DNA of 32,417 nt. Source: a virus. Positions 8,335-15,542 of the stretch are shown here, piece after piece. The DNA lies in IMG/VR virus record IMGVR_UViG_3300025132_000160, positions 1-32,417 of that record; one strand, written 5' to 3'. The notes beneath the pieces were generated by a model that was not told the DNA's origin, did not search any database, and was given only the letters and a program-made list of their open reading frames with translations. Made by a program: the position numbers and the translations under genes. How positions within the stretch are numbered: the first letter of the stretch is position 1; each line of letters starts with the position of its first letter.

Positions 8335-10656
8335 TTAACTCTCTTCTTCAGTCATAGGTTCGAAAACATCAACGTCTTCTACATCTTCTTGACTAATTTC
8401 AGAGTTCATTAACTGTTGTTTTGCATCGTTCAACCTTGCTTTATAAAGCGTAGTTGCCATATCAGCTCTGTTAGATACTTTATCTAACTCTCCACTGAAT
8501 TTTTCTACTTCTAGTCGTTTCTTAGCGTGTACTGCTTCTCTGTCAGCAGTTTGTAAATCGCCCTTGACTTTCTTTAATTCTTCTGCCATAGCTTGTAATT
8601 GTTGTTGCATTTGTTTCATTTGTCCACTTCTTTCTAATACGCCATCTATATCTACAAGTTCTGACTTTTTTAATACTTCTGTTTGGTCTATTAATCCCAT
8701 CTTATACATTTCCATATAAGTGTTTAATAATGCCATTCTATTTGTAGGCAATGTAGAACCAGATACAACTTGTATATCGTATTTACCTACTCCTATATCA
8801 TGAAATCTTTTTACATCTCCATTATCCATCTCTTTAAAGAAATTAAATCGTTCTTCTTTTTCTGTTCCATTAGGTTGTATTAGTCTAATTACTTTTTCTT
8901 CTGTATATAATTGCTGAATTAATGGTATAGCTACTTTTCCCACTTGATTTAACATTCCTTCTATGTCATCTCTTCTAGATTTAATTCTACGCTGGCCAAA
9001 TTCATCTACAACTAACGTTCCCCTGTATGTTGACGGTGCACTTTTACCACTACCTTGCATTAATTCAAAAATACCAAATCCATACTCTAAGTCATATTTG
9101 GCATCAGCTTCATTCTTATAAAGCTCATTTGGCAATGGGACTGGGCCAGCCACAATCGGTGCACCTAACTCAGCATCAAACTCAATTACACTTGTACCAG
9201 CTTTACTCCACTCTTGTTCTATCTGGTTTAAATCAGCAGAACCTCTAGGTATTAACAACTTAACATTAGTACTAGTGCTTGCGTGTGCTATAATCAATGA
9301 ACGAATTTTATTAATATATTCCTGCAAAGGTCTATATAACCTAACATCAGATTCAGGATATGGATTTCTGTGATGTACGTTCATCAAAGGAATAATTGGA
9401 TAATCTTCTGTTGGCAATAAACGTTCATATAGTTTTTTATCCCCTACACTTACAACTAAATTTACTCTGCATTCTTCTATTTTGTTAGAAACTATATCTT
9501 CCATACCAATTAATTCTTCAACAGTCATAGGTATCAACAATGTTGTAGAACCAGGTATAGAGTTTTCATCTTCTTCTCCAGGGACTCTAATAGGTTCTTG
9601 TTGTATCGGTTGACCCATTTCATCAAATTCAGGGTCAGGAAGTTCATAATGGAACATCATTCCAATATCTTCTATAATTTCAAACATTTCTTTTACAGAT
9701 TCTTCTTCAAATAAAATAATTTCTTCGCCTTTAATTGTTTTTACTTTCATATAATACTTCATAAGATATGCTTGATATTCTTTTTCATCTAACAAATGTT
9801 CTTGTTGTGAAAAAGGTTCAAAACAATTATAGTAACAATGCATTTCTTTTGAATAGCGTTCTATGTATTGTCTTCTATTATGTACAGTTTCTGTACCATC
9901 TGTAGTAAATAACTGTCCTTCTGTAGCTGCTAAATCAGTTACAGGATAATCGTCAGATTCATCTGGATGCATAGCAGATTGCTCAATAATATCATAAAAC
10001 TCAGGATATACTTGCATTGCTTGTTCGTCTGTCATATAAGTTGTTACTAATATGTTAGCTGCATCTCTTGCGTAAATGTCTTTAGCATTTGGGTCTATAT
10101 ATACATCTAATGGATTTATGGATTTGATATATACTTCACCTTTACCCATATCAGCGTCAGGGTCTTGATAGACCTGAAGAACTCCCATACCACCAACATA
10201 ATAGTCGTCAATAGCTTTTTTAAGTTCTTCGTCACCTGCTGATATTTGCCATATATACTGAAATAAATCTGAAAATACTTTAGCAGTATCTCTATCTGAA
10301 TCTTCTCTTCCAGTACTACGGAATTGTGGTGAGTTATAAGTTAAAAGAGATTTAGCAGTTTCTACAATAGGATGTATTCTGTTTACAACAATAGGAGCTT
10401 GTCCACGAGCTTCTAAAACATCACGTTCTTCGTTACTCCACTGAGCTCCAGCTCTAAACTCTACAGATTCTTGAAATTTTTGTGCCCATAATTCTCTAGC
10501 ACTTTTATAATCGTGAAATAATTCTCTTGTTAACTGGACTTCATCGTCAATCTCTACTTGATTAACATCACCAGTTTGGTAATTAAAAACAAATTCTAAG
10601 TCATCTCTGCTTTGTGTTCTTGTGCTTTGTACTCTTTTTTGTATTTTTTTTGGCAT
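8335..10656 (-). CDS. Portal protein, P22-like
   Basis: This 773-residue protein has the length and strand pattern of P22-type portals. Recognisable parts are the crown/clip entry (ELWAQKFQESVEFRAGAQWS), the RHPIVE-like RIHPIVETAKSLLTYN, DYYVGGMGVLQVYQDPD and INPLDVYIDPNAKD, and a C-terminal coiled coil (residues about 680-745, RSGQMKQMQQQLQAMAEELK). The portal forms the dodecameric DNA gate at one capsid vertex and binds the terminase. It lies between terL and the scaffold gene. There is a 149-base gap upstream that contains a promoter-like sequence and a possible 50-codon ORF overlapping the portal start. Confidence 0.85.
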   Translation of the reverse strand: MPKKIQKRVQSTRTQSRDDLEFVFNYQTGDVNQVEIDDEVQLTRELFHDYKSARELWAQKFQESVEFRAGAQWSNEERDVLEARGQAPIVVNRIHPIVETAKSLLTYNSPQFRSTGREDSDRDTAKVFSDLFQYIWQISAGDEELKKAIDDYYVGGMGVLQVYQDPDADMGKGEVYIKSINPLDVYIDPNAKDIYARDAANILVTTYMTDEQAMQVYPEFYDIIEQSAMHPDESDDYPVTDLAATEGQLFTTDGTETVHNRRQYIERYSKEMHCYYNCFEPFSQQEHLLDEKEYQAYLMKYYMKVKTIKGEEIILFEEESVKEMFEIIEDIGMMFHYELPDPEFDEMGQPIQQEPIRVPGEEDENSIPGSTTLLIPMTVEELIGMEDIVSNKIEECRVNLVVSVGDKKLYERLLPTEDYPIIPLMNVHHRNPYPESDVRLYRPLQEYINKIRSLIIAHASTSTNVKLLIPRGSADLNQIEQEWSKAGTSVIEFDAELGAPIVAGPVPLPNELYKNEADAKYDLEYGFGIFELMQGSGKSAPSTYRGTLVVDEFGQRRIKSRRDDIEGMLNQVGKVAIPLIQQLYTEEKVIRLIQPNGTEKEERFNFFKEMDNGDVKRFHDIGVGKYDIQVVSGSTLPTNRMALLNTYMEMYKMGLIDQTEVLKKSELVDIDGVLERSGQMKQMQQQLQAMAEELKKVKGDLQTADREAVHAKKRLEVEKFSGELDKVSNRADMATTLYKARLNDAKQQLMNSEISQEDVEDVDVFEPMTEEES

Positions 10657-10753
10657 GTATTGCTATATATCCCTTTGGTATTTCTACGTTATCTAAATTA
10701 TCCATCTTGTTAATAAATTGTTCAAACGTTAAAAAATACTTGCTTTTATCCAT
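10601..10753 (-). CDS. Possible 50-residue protein overlapping the portal start
   Basis: An ATG-started frame, MDKSKYFLTFEQFINKMDNL and then a Lys-rich tail (KKNTKKSTKHKNTK), fills most of the gap between terL and portal. It runs 56 bases into the portal gene in another frame. The first 33 residues look like a normal helical protein. The tail is only the out-of-frame reading of the Lys/Thr-rich portal N-terminus. No clear ribosome site precedes it, so it may be chance. Confidence 0.3.
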   Translation of the reverse strand: MDKSKYFLTFEQFINKMDNLDNVEIPKGYIAIHAKKNTKKSTKHKNTKQR

Positions 10754-10768
10754 AAATGTATTAGGTCA

Positions 10769-10798
10769 AAATTACGGGAATTTTTAGATTCTTGTCAA
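10769..10798 (-). promoter_or_regulatory. Sigma70-like promoter between terL and portal
   Basis: Read leftward, TTGACA (10798-10793) is followed 18 bases later by TAATTT (10774-10769). A perfect -35 box with a fair -10 box in a 149-base gap suggests a host-polymerase promoter that adds transcription of portal and capsid genes. The AT-rich background makes chance boxes common. Confidence 0.35.
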
Positions 10799-10805
10799 GG
10801 ATTAT

Positions 10806-12290
10806 TTATAATATCTTCCAGGACTTAGCTTTCCTACTATACCATGTAGGAGTTTCTTCTTTTTCTCCTGCATCATGTACGGGTCGATAACAATTTTTGT
10901 TTGCATAGAAAAAACCATCTAACAAGTCGTCATGTTTACCTCGTGGGTACAATGTACACTCATCTATAAATGCTTGCATATCTTTTTGTATATGTACTTT
11001 ACCATTTGCAAACAATGGCTGCAAACTTTCTAATCTATATGATTTACTAGTTCTTGGGTTTTCCTTTATTTCAAGACCAGGTATAAACATACCTAGTTCT
11101 TCAGCTTGTTCTTTAATGTACTGACGTAACATCTCCTGATATCCAACAGATTCAATCCTTGTTTTAGCACTACGTAAATTTTTGAAATTGTTGATAATAG
11201 AATCAGCCAAATCCAAAGGAGTAGCACGCTTCCTAAAGTAAGGTAAAACGAACCTGTTATTATCACTATCCACTGCAATATTAAAAATAACACTATAGTC
11301 TGCTCCTTTCTTAGTGCTAGATGCAGGGTCGACACCAGTAAACACGTTTACAGGTCTCCTCTCTTCTACTTCCTCACCATTTAGGTTCGTCAGGATGAGA
11401 GTTGACAACCCTTGCTCATCTCGTTCAACGAATCCTTCGTAATACTTCAGGTCGTCTTTTCTAAACAAGTTGTCTTCATCACCAACAATCTGGCATAGGT
11501 ATTCTCTGTAAAATACCGATAATCGATTTATACTCTCTAGCTCTTCTTTTTTTTCTTTTAATTTTTCAACGGGCCATACTTCTGGCCATAAACTATAATC
11601 TTCTTCTAGTATAGGTCTATACTCTTTTGTATTCCAACCCTTCATTTCTTTTAAAGTTTCAACCAAACAACGTTCGTGTTGAGGAGTACCAATCACCACA
11701 ATCCTACCTGTCAACGGGTCAACCGATGGAACACCAGATTGCAATAACCAACGCAAGTTATACTCCATTGCCTCAGCAGTCTTAGTATTATTCTCATCTT
11801 CAGGGTCATCAAGTATTAAAAGAGTAGGTCGTTGATTTCCGTGTTTGATACCACGTATCTGTTGACCTGTACCCTTGCATACAATTAAGCTGCCATCTTT
11901 TAACTCTACCTCAGTATTAGTCCACTTTCTTGCAGATTGCATTCCCCAGTATCCAAAAAAATATCGAAACTCTTTAGAATAGTCTAATACATCTTTAATA
12001 GTACCTAAAAGCTTGGTAGCATGGGATTGTGTTCGGGAAACCAATACGATTACCTTCACACCAGGAGTGAACATCAAATGAAACAAAGGAAATATCCCAG
12101 CTGCTACCGAACTTTTTGCATGACCTCTAGGAGCAATGATGTTTATTTGTTTTTCATCATCGTTGAGCAGTTCCTTAGTTAGGTCATAATGAAAGGGTGG
12201 TGATTCACTACTAAACATATTGGGCATCACCATACGCCCAAATAACAGCATATCTTGCTGCATTTCTAACAATATTTTCTTTTTATCCAT
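10806..12290 (-). CDS. terL: Terminase large subunit (packaging ATPase-nuclease)
   Basis: This 494-residue motor protein packages DNA into the prohead. The ATPase motifs are visible: Walker A APRGHAKS (residues 53-60), Walker B LLILDDPED (D161-D162, E164) and the coupling segment IGTPQH (200-205). The C-terminal RNase H-like nuclease shows its acidic triad in FTGVDPASS (D321), an Asp/Glu near RIESVG (E380) and KHDDLLDGF (D454/D455/D458). The length is typical of short TerL proteins. The start at 12290 overlaps the stop of a 36-codon ORF (TAATG), which probably couples its translation. It follows the terS-like gene and precedes the portal. Confidence 0.93.
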   Translation of the reverse strand: MDKKKILLEMQQDMLLFGRMVMPNMFSSESPPFHYDLTKELLNDDEKQINIIAPRGHAKSSVAAGIFPLFHLMFTPGVKVIVLVSRTQSHATKLLGTIKDVLDYSKEFRYFFGYWGMQSARKWTNTEVELKDGSLIVCKGTGQQIRGIKHGNQRPTLLILDDPEDENNTKTAEAMEYNLRWLLQSGVPSVDPLTGRIVVIGTPQHERCLVETLKEMKGWNTKEYRPILEEDYSLWPEVWPVEKLKEKKEELESINRLSVFYREYLCQIVGDEDNLFRKDDLKYYEGFVERDEQGLSTLILTNLNGEEVEERRPVNVFTGVDPASSTKKGADYSVIFNIAVDSDNNRFVLPYFRKRATPLDLADSIINNFKNLRSAKTRIESVGYQEMLRQYIKEQAEELGMFIPGLEIKENPRTSKSYRLESLQPLFANGKVHIQKDMQAFIDECTLYPRGKHDDLLDGFFYANKNCYRPVHDAGEKEETPTWYSRKAKSWKIL

Positions 12291-12400
12291 TAATCCTCTA
12301 TTATAATGGAAACTTTAAAATCTTCTGCAACTTCTAGCAATACTGCTAATAATTCACTTAGATTTGTCTGCTTCCCCGATATCACTATTGTTTTCTTCAT
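12290..12400 (-). CDS. 36-residue bridging protein between terS and terL
   Basis: ATG at 12400 opens MKKTIVISGKQTNLSELLAV, followed by LLEVAEDFKVSIIIED. The stop (12292-12290) shares a base with the terL start in a TAATG junction. The ORF overlaps the last 47 bases of the terS-like gene in another frame and exactly fills the gap to terL. An AGG seven bases upstream could serve as ribosome site. The strand-helix-strand pattern looks protein-like. Its job may be to carry ribosomes to terL, or it may be a real micro-protein. No family recognised. Confidence 0.5.
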   Translation of the reverse strand: MKKTIVISGKQTNLSELLAVLLEVAEDFKVSIIIED

Positions 12401-13151
12401 CTAATTGCCTAGTTTGTGTAGCTTTTAATTTTTTAGTCTGTGTTTCATAACTATTTGCAATTTGATGCGACATATCCATTTCTAAAGATTCTGTAACCTG
12501 CTTTGTCTTAGGTTTCATATCTAAAAACTCCGACAGCTCTTTAGCTGCACGTATCATATTACCAGAGTCTTCTTTTACTTTAGCTACTTCAATAGCATCT
12601 TTTATTACATCTAGTACAAATCCTTCATCAATATCCTTATCAATCAAAATATCTTTCAATTTATCCTGTATCATCTTCTTTACCTGTTTCGTTTTAAATA
12701 ATCTTTTTGCTGCAATAACGGGATTATCTTGGTCGGGCCTGTATAATCTACCTATTTTCTCCCAATCTGGCGATAATCCTGCCATTTTGTACGCTATATA
12801 CGCATCCATAGCTATATCTGCACCCTTTTTCTGTACTTCTAGGTCATTATAGCTCTTTGTAGACACAGTACTAAAGTTATTAGTCCTCCAATGCGGTTCA
12901 AACTCTAGTTTACCCCAGGCAGTTAGCCATTGTCTGCCGTACGGGTAGGTATATTCCACTTTTTCTCCATATACCTTGCGATATATACACTCAGCAACAT
13001 ACCCATCGTCTGATATCCCATACTCACCTTCCTTTGCTTCCCCCCAATGTTTCCATTTTAAGCCCTTACCCTTAGCTTCTTCTTTGGTATACACACGAAA
13101 CGTTTGAGGTTGGAAGTTATTTCTCTTTAGCTTCTTCGTTATTGTTATCAT
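12354..13151 (-). CDS. Terminase small subunit-like protein
   Basis: This 265-residue protein lies directly upstream of terL. Residues about 15-90 form a compact beta domain (KGLKWKHWGEAKEGEYGISD, DGYVAECIYRK). Residues 105-190 hold a helical region, IAMDAYIAYKMAGLSPDWEK, that looks like the DNA-binding helix-turn-helix of small terminases. The C-terminal FLDMKPKTKQVTESLEMD resembles the usual TerS end that contacts TerL. Together with position this supports DNA recognition for packaging. The extra N-terminal domain makes it larger than most TerS. The start overlaps the previous gene by 35 bases, with only a weak ribosome site, so coupling is likely. Confidence 0.65.
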   Translation of the reverse strand: MITITKKLKRNNFQPQTFRVYTKEEAKGKGLKWKHWGEAKEGEYGISDDGYVAECIYRKVYGEKVEYTYPYGRQWLTAWGKLEFEPHWRTNNFSTVSTKSYNDLEVQKKGADIAMDAYIAYKMAGLSPDWEKIGRLYRPDQDNPVIAAKRLFKTKQVKKMIQDKLKDILIDKDIDEGFVLDVIKDAIEVAKVKEDSGNMIRAAKELSEFLDMKPKTKQVTESLEMDMSHQIANSYETQTKKLKATQTRQLDEENNSDIGEADKSK

Positions 13152-13326
13152 ATTTTTTTTCTAAAAATTTTTTAAAGGATTCTGTTTCCTTTTTAAAGCC
13201 AATGTACTCTTCTAATAGCTTATCTATGTTGAAAAGCAGCATTTGTTGCTGTTGTATAGTTTTATCCATGCCTTCCATAATACTTAGCATTTGTTTGTAC
13301 GTTAACTTGTTCTTTGGTTTTTTCAT
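13117..13326 (-). CDS. Small coiled-coil protein
   Basis: This 69-residue, Lys/Glu/Gln-rich protein starts MKKPKNKLTYKQMLSIMEGM and continues with helical heptads (MDKTIQQQQMLLFNIDKLLE). AGGAG sits five bases before the ATG, a strong site. It overlaps the terS-like gene by 35 bases in another frame. The reading is entirely helical and probably oligomeric. The position upstream of the terminase genes suggests a packaging accessory or an unrelated small late protein. Function unknown. Confidence 0.6.
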   Translation of the reverse strand: MKKPKNKLTYKQMLSIMEGMDKTIQQQQMLLFNIDKLLEEYIGFKKETESFKKFLEKKYDNNNEEAKEK

Positions 13327-13401
13327 ATTACTCCTAATGTAGGGTATAAATAAGATAATTAATCGCTAATATATTCGTAGTTTATACATAAACGTATTTA
13401 A

Positions 13402-13423
13402 ATTAGCTAATTAATAAGCTAAT
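13402..13423 (-). terminator. AT-rich stem-loop between the two first leftward genes
   Basis: ATTAGCT (13402-13408) pairs with AGCTAAT (13417-13423) around an 8-base loop, just beyond the stop of the 61-residue gene in the leftward direction. Only a weak AT tract follows. It could be a partial terminator or simple composition. The rest of 13327-13426 shows only the ribosome site of the next gene. Confidence 0.3.
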
Positions 13424-13426
13424 AGC

Positions 13427-13612
13427 TCAATTTTTAATTTTTATTGTATACAACCCCAGTTTCATAGCTTCTATTTTAGCTGATATTTCTAACTCAGCTT
13501 CCATTCTGTCGTAAATTTGCATCATTTCTTCATTAGCTTCTGATAAAGGCACTTTTACCCATTTACCAGTTTTTTTATCTAATTTCTCTAAATGTTGTTT
13601 TTTACGCTTCAT
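13427..13612 (-). CDS. Small hypothetical protein, first leftward gene
   Basis: This 61-residue protein begins MKRKKQHLEKLDKKTGKWVK and continues with a helical segment (EEMMQIYDRMEAELEISAKI). The basic N-terminus and acidic helix are reminiscent of small phage regulators or packaging accessories, but nothing is diagnostic. It starts at the divergent control region and would be the first gene of the leftward unit. No strong ribosome site is visible upstream (GTTTTATAG), so translation may be weak. Confidence 0.5.
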   Translation of the reverse strand: MKRKKQHLEKLDKKTGKWVKVPLSEANEEMMQIYDRMEAELEISAKIEAMKLGLYTIKIKN

Positions 13613-13674
13613 CTATAAAACTTAAGGGTTAACTTTCAAAAATGCAACTAGAATGTGTGTACGTGATATATAGT

Positions 13675-13790
13675 AAACCTACACACCCCTTATTTTGGTT
13701 TAATCTTATATATTTAGTTGAATTTTAACTTTTTAGTTATTCTCGTTGAACTTCTCTCTCTTACAAAATAAGGTGAGTGTGTAAAGGTTT
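13675..13790 (+). promoter_or_regulatory. Long interrupted inverted repeat in the divergent region
   Basis: AAACCT-ACACAC-CCTTATTTTG (13675-13697) pairs with CAAAATAAGG-GTGTGT-AGGTTT (13764-13790): 22 bp in three blocks (10, 6 and 6) closing a loop of about 66 bases. Two smaller hairpins compete with it. GTGTGT (13655-13660) can take ACACAC, and GTGTA/TACAC can fold around 13779-13796. It lies in the 250-base gap between the leftward and rightward units, 5' of the first early gene. It may be a leader RNA, an operator with two-fold symmetry, or both. No convincing promoter boxes were found in this gap. Confidence 0.6.
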
Positions 13791-13807
13791 ATACACCCTT
13801 CTAATAG

Positions 13808-13830
13808 CCTACTACCTTTTTCGTAGTGGG
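13808..13830 (+). other. Short hairpin before the first early gene
   Basis: CCTACTAC (13808-13815) pairs with GTAGTGGG (13823-13830) including one G-U pair, with a 7-base pyrimidine loop. It sits 33 bases before the ATG at 13863, and an AAAGGAA ribosome site lies between. A leader-RNA element is likely. Confidence 0.45.
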
Positions 13831-13862
13831 GAATTTCAATCTTAATAATAAAGGAATATATT

Positions 13863-14087
13863 ATGATTAAAACAGTTTTAAATCGTGCATTTGCCGAAAA
13901 AGGTATTTGGGGTAAACCCCTTGCCTCTCTTGGTTTATATGATTCCTTCTTTGTACAATCTGATGATGAACTAACTGAGTGTAAAGCAAAGTTAGAGTCA
14001 AGAGGTTTATCCTACAAGGAAGTTGGCTCTGGTGTAACTATCCAGAAAGAGTCATATAGAAAGTTCTTGATTATGCCTGGTGCATAG
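13863..14087 (+). CDS. First early gene, small hypothetical protein
   Basis: This 74-residue protein is preceded by AAAGGAA and starts MIKTVLNRAFAEKGIWGKPL. The sequence DSFFVQSDDELTECKAKLES followed by GLSYKEVGSGVTIQKES looks like a small beta-alpha-beta fold of normal composition. It is the first gene rightward of the divergent region, where phages often encode host-takeover factors (inference). The stop is TAG. A 10-base segment inside the gene (14015-14024) is the exact reverse complement of 14092-14101 just after the stop, so the 3' end of its mRNA can fold back. Function unknown. Confidence 0.65.
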   Translation: MIKTVLNRAFAEKGIWGKPLASLGLYDSFFVQSDDELTECKAKLESRGLSYKEVGSGVTIQKESYRKFLIMPGA

Positions 14088-14153
14088 TCGTAACTTCCTT
14101 GGTGTGTGGTGTCATTCGTGGCACCATATACCTTTAATACCCTACAACAAAAA
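14088..14153 (+). other. Helix-rich 3' region of the first early gene
   Basis: AACTTCCTTG (14092-14101) can pair with CAAGGAAGTT inside the upstream gene (14015-14024). GGTGTC (14108-14113) pairs with GGCACC (14120-14125) around ATTCGT, with one G-U. GGTGTGT (14101-14107) can also pair with ACACACC at 14372-14378, which would enclose the whole 14154-14354 domain. These options overlap, suggesting alternate folds. No ORF of note lies here. Confidence 0.5.
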
Positions 14154-14354
14154 AATGTAATATTACTTAATGTAGTACACCTCTTGGAGGCAGATACGGG
14201 CACAGGTAGCACCTGTTAGGTAAAAAATAAGTGCGTGTTCGCAACCGACGACACACCTTGGCATTCTATAATAGATATGGAAACATATGATTATAGGATA
14301 GAGTTCAAGGTGGGAGTGACGCCCAATGTAAGACGCATTAAGTAATACTACATT
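14154..14354 (+). ncRNA. 201-base branched structured RNA element
   Basis: The closing helix is 14154-14172 with 14336-14354: 18 of 19 positions pair, interrupted by one A-C mismatch. Inside are five hairpins. CCTC-TTG-GAGG is at 14180-14190. ACAGGT-AGC-ACCTGT is at 14202-14216. A bulged GTGCG/CGCAAC stem is near 14231-14245. A long arm at 14256-14310 has CCTTG/CAAGG, a 9-bp helix (14264-14272 with 14290-14298, one G-U) and ATATG/CATAT capped by a GAAA tetraloop (14280-14283). TGGG/CCCA is at 14311-14325. GNRA loops are a hallmark of folded RNA. It holds no credible ORF and fills most of the 333-base gap. No known RNA class recognised. Confidence 0.75.
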
Positions 14355-14362
14355 ATAATGTA

Positions 14363-14387
14363 GTAAGGGAAACACACCCCTTACACA
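14363..14387 (+). other. Hairpin with ACACACCCC loop before the second early gene
   Basis: GTAAGGG (14363-14369) pairs with CCCTTAC (14378-14384), with AAACACAC in the loop. A short T run (GTTTTTA) follows four bases later, so a weak terminator or attenuator is possible. The next ribosome site and ATG (14421) follow. The C-rich part recurs in the leaders at 13681 and 15631. Confidence 0.5.
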
Positions 14388-14420
14388 GTTTTTATATTAA
14401 TTAATAAAAAGGAAAGTAAT

Positions 14421-14654
14421 ATGAAAAGCATACGATATCATTTGATATGTGAGTTAAATAATCGTTGGAATGTGCAAACAGGACAGCGTTTATTCAGGTT
14501 CAGTAAAGTAAATAGTGTAAGATTATTAACACATATACAGGACCATTGTCATACAGCAGAACAGGTAACAAGAACATTATCTGACCATATGCAATATGAC
14601 GCAATGTTTAATAGAAATAGTATTGAGAGCAACGCAGTATTTGCTCACAATTAA
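14421..14654 (+). CDS. Early gene, small hypothetical protein
   Basis: This 77-residue protein has an AAGGAA ribosome site. It starts MKSIRYHLICELNNRWNVQT and continues with HIQDHCHTAEQVTRTLSDHM. It is rich in His, Arg and Asn with two Cys; the HIQDHCH cluster might bind a metal, but spacing matches no family known to me. It is flanked on both sides by structured noncoding RNA (a 201-base fold upstream, two folds downstream). Composition is ordinary for this genome. Function unknown. Confidence 0.6.
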   Translation: MKSIRYHLICELNNRWNVQTGQRLFRFSKVNSVRLLTHIQDHCHTAEQVTRTLSDHMQYDAMFNRNSIESNAVFAHN

Positions 14655-14658
14655 TACA

Positions 14659-14763
14659 TTGATAAGCATTGTCTAACAGATAGTCATAATCTTACAAAAG
14701 AAACTTTATGTATTGTAAGGCATAAAGCGGGAATCTATCTTATAAAGGGACAATGCTTGTTAA
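14659..14763 (+). ncRNA. 105-base structured RNA with competing helices
   Basis: The closing helix is 14659-14673 with 14749-14763: 15 continuous pairs including two G-U. A second helix AGATAG/CTATCT (14678-14683 with 14735-14740) nests inside. The core has two helices that cross: TCTTACA/TGTAAGG (14690-14696 with 14714-14720) and CTTTATG/CATAAAG (14704-14710 with 14721-14727). With no linker between the two 3' strands, a full pseudoknot is sterically difficult, so they may be alternative states of a switch. It starts four bases after the stop of the upstream gene. Confidence 0.7.
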
Positions 14764-14781
14764 TAGAATTACAAGAGGCAA

Positions 14782-14923
14782 GAAATAATAAGACAATTAA
14801 GTTTGTAACTGATAGTACCAGGTCGAAATGGTACATTGATTCAGTCGCAGACTTACATCTGCGATCTGAATAGCATTGCTATTAATTTAGATGATTCATT
14901 ATTGAATATTGTCTTGTTATTTC
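14782..14923 (+). ncRNA. 142-base multi-hairpin structured RNA
   Basis: The closing helix is 14782-14797 with 14908-14923: 16 continuous pairs, one G-U. Inside are four hairpins. GTACCA/TGGTAC (14815-14820, 14829-14834) has an 8-base loop. A long perfect arm has TTCAG/CTGAA and TCGCAG/CTGCGA (14840-14870). ATAGC/GCTAT (14870-14882) has a 3-base loop. ATTCA/TGAAT (14894-14907) has a 4-base loop. This is a four-armed domain like a small stable RNA, though no tRNA features (CCA, GTTC arm, anticodon spacing) are present. It ends 30 bases before the next ATG, leaving the ribosome site free. Confidence 0.75.
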
Positions 14924-14953
14924 GTATATTCACAGGCAAAAAAAGGATAAATA

Positions 14954-15193
14954 ATGTATAAGAATGAAATAATAAAATGGGCAGAAACAGACTTTAATAA
15001 ACAGTTAGATACTTGTTTCAAAAAATACAACGATGGTGTATTGACAGAGGAAACAGATGAATCATATTCTGGGGGATTTTGGGACTTAGCAGATGATATG
15101 CACGCAACAAATCCTGGAACAATGAATCAAGATAGTATTTATTATTTACTAACAGATTACTACCAAAGAGTTAAATACAATGAGGAGAAATAA
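14954..15193 (+). CDS. Early gene, acidic hypothetical protein
   Basis: This 79-residue acidic protein has an AAAGGAT site before ATG and starts MYKNEIIKWAETDFNKQLDT. The aromatic and acidic run GGFWDLADDMHATNPG followed by YYLLTDYYQRVKYNEEK suggests a helical globular protein. Its stop overlaps the ATG of the membrane-anchored gene that follows (TAATG), so the pair is probably translated together and may act together. The leader carries two structured RNAs. Function unknown. Confidence 0.65.
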   Translation: MYKNEIIKWAETDFNKQLDTCFKKYNDGVLTEETDESYSGGFWDLADDMHATNPGTMNQDSIYYLLTDYYQRVKYNEEK

Positions 15194-15540
15194 TGAATAA
15201 GGCAATAGCAACAGTTTGTTTTGCATTCTTTGCAATACTAATTTATATGGGTTGGGTAGTTACTACATATAAACCAGAACAAATTGTTAATACAACAGGA
15301 CCATTACCAAAGAAAGAAGTAAGGTCTGATTACGAACTACCAGAACTTTCTGAGACAGAACAAGCAGTCACTGATAGTATTATTAAAGATACAATCAAAC
15401 AAGCAGAACAAGAGTCAGAAAGAAAAAGCATAGAAAGTATGCGTAATGAAGTTATTAAGATACTGGATGAAGCAGTAGAACAAGATAGCACGATTACAGT
15501 ATCATTTAATATGCAATGGACCCCTTCGTGGGTAGATTAA
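15193..15540 (+). CDS. Membrane-anchored hypothetical protein
   Basis: This 115-residue protein has one N-terminal membrane segment (residues about 4-25, AIATVCFAFFAILIYMGWVV), then a Pro-rich linker and a long acidic helix (SETEQAVTDSIIKDTIKQAE). The end is VSFNMQWTPSWVD. No lipobox or signal-peptidase site is evident, so it is probably an inner-membrane anchored protein. Early expression argues against lysis. Superinfection exclusion or membrane tethering is possible but unproven. It is coupled to the gene before it by a TAATG overlap, with GGAG in the upstream gene as ribosome site. Confidence 0.65.
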   Translation: MNKAIATVCFAFFAILIYMGWVVTTYKPEQIVNTTGPLPKKEVRSDYELPELSETEQAVTDSIIKDTIKQAEQESERKSIESMRNEVIKILDEAVEQDSTITVSFNMQWTPSWVD

Positions 15541-15542
15541 AT

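Noticed and set aside
13629-13654. Rightward promoter with TTAACT and TAGAAT
   Set aside because: The spacer is only 14 bases; no convincing promoter could be set in the divergent gap.
14690-14727. A regular H-type pseudoknot
   Set aside because: There is no linker between the second strands, so full helices cannot form together; described as competing helices instead.
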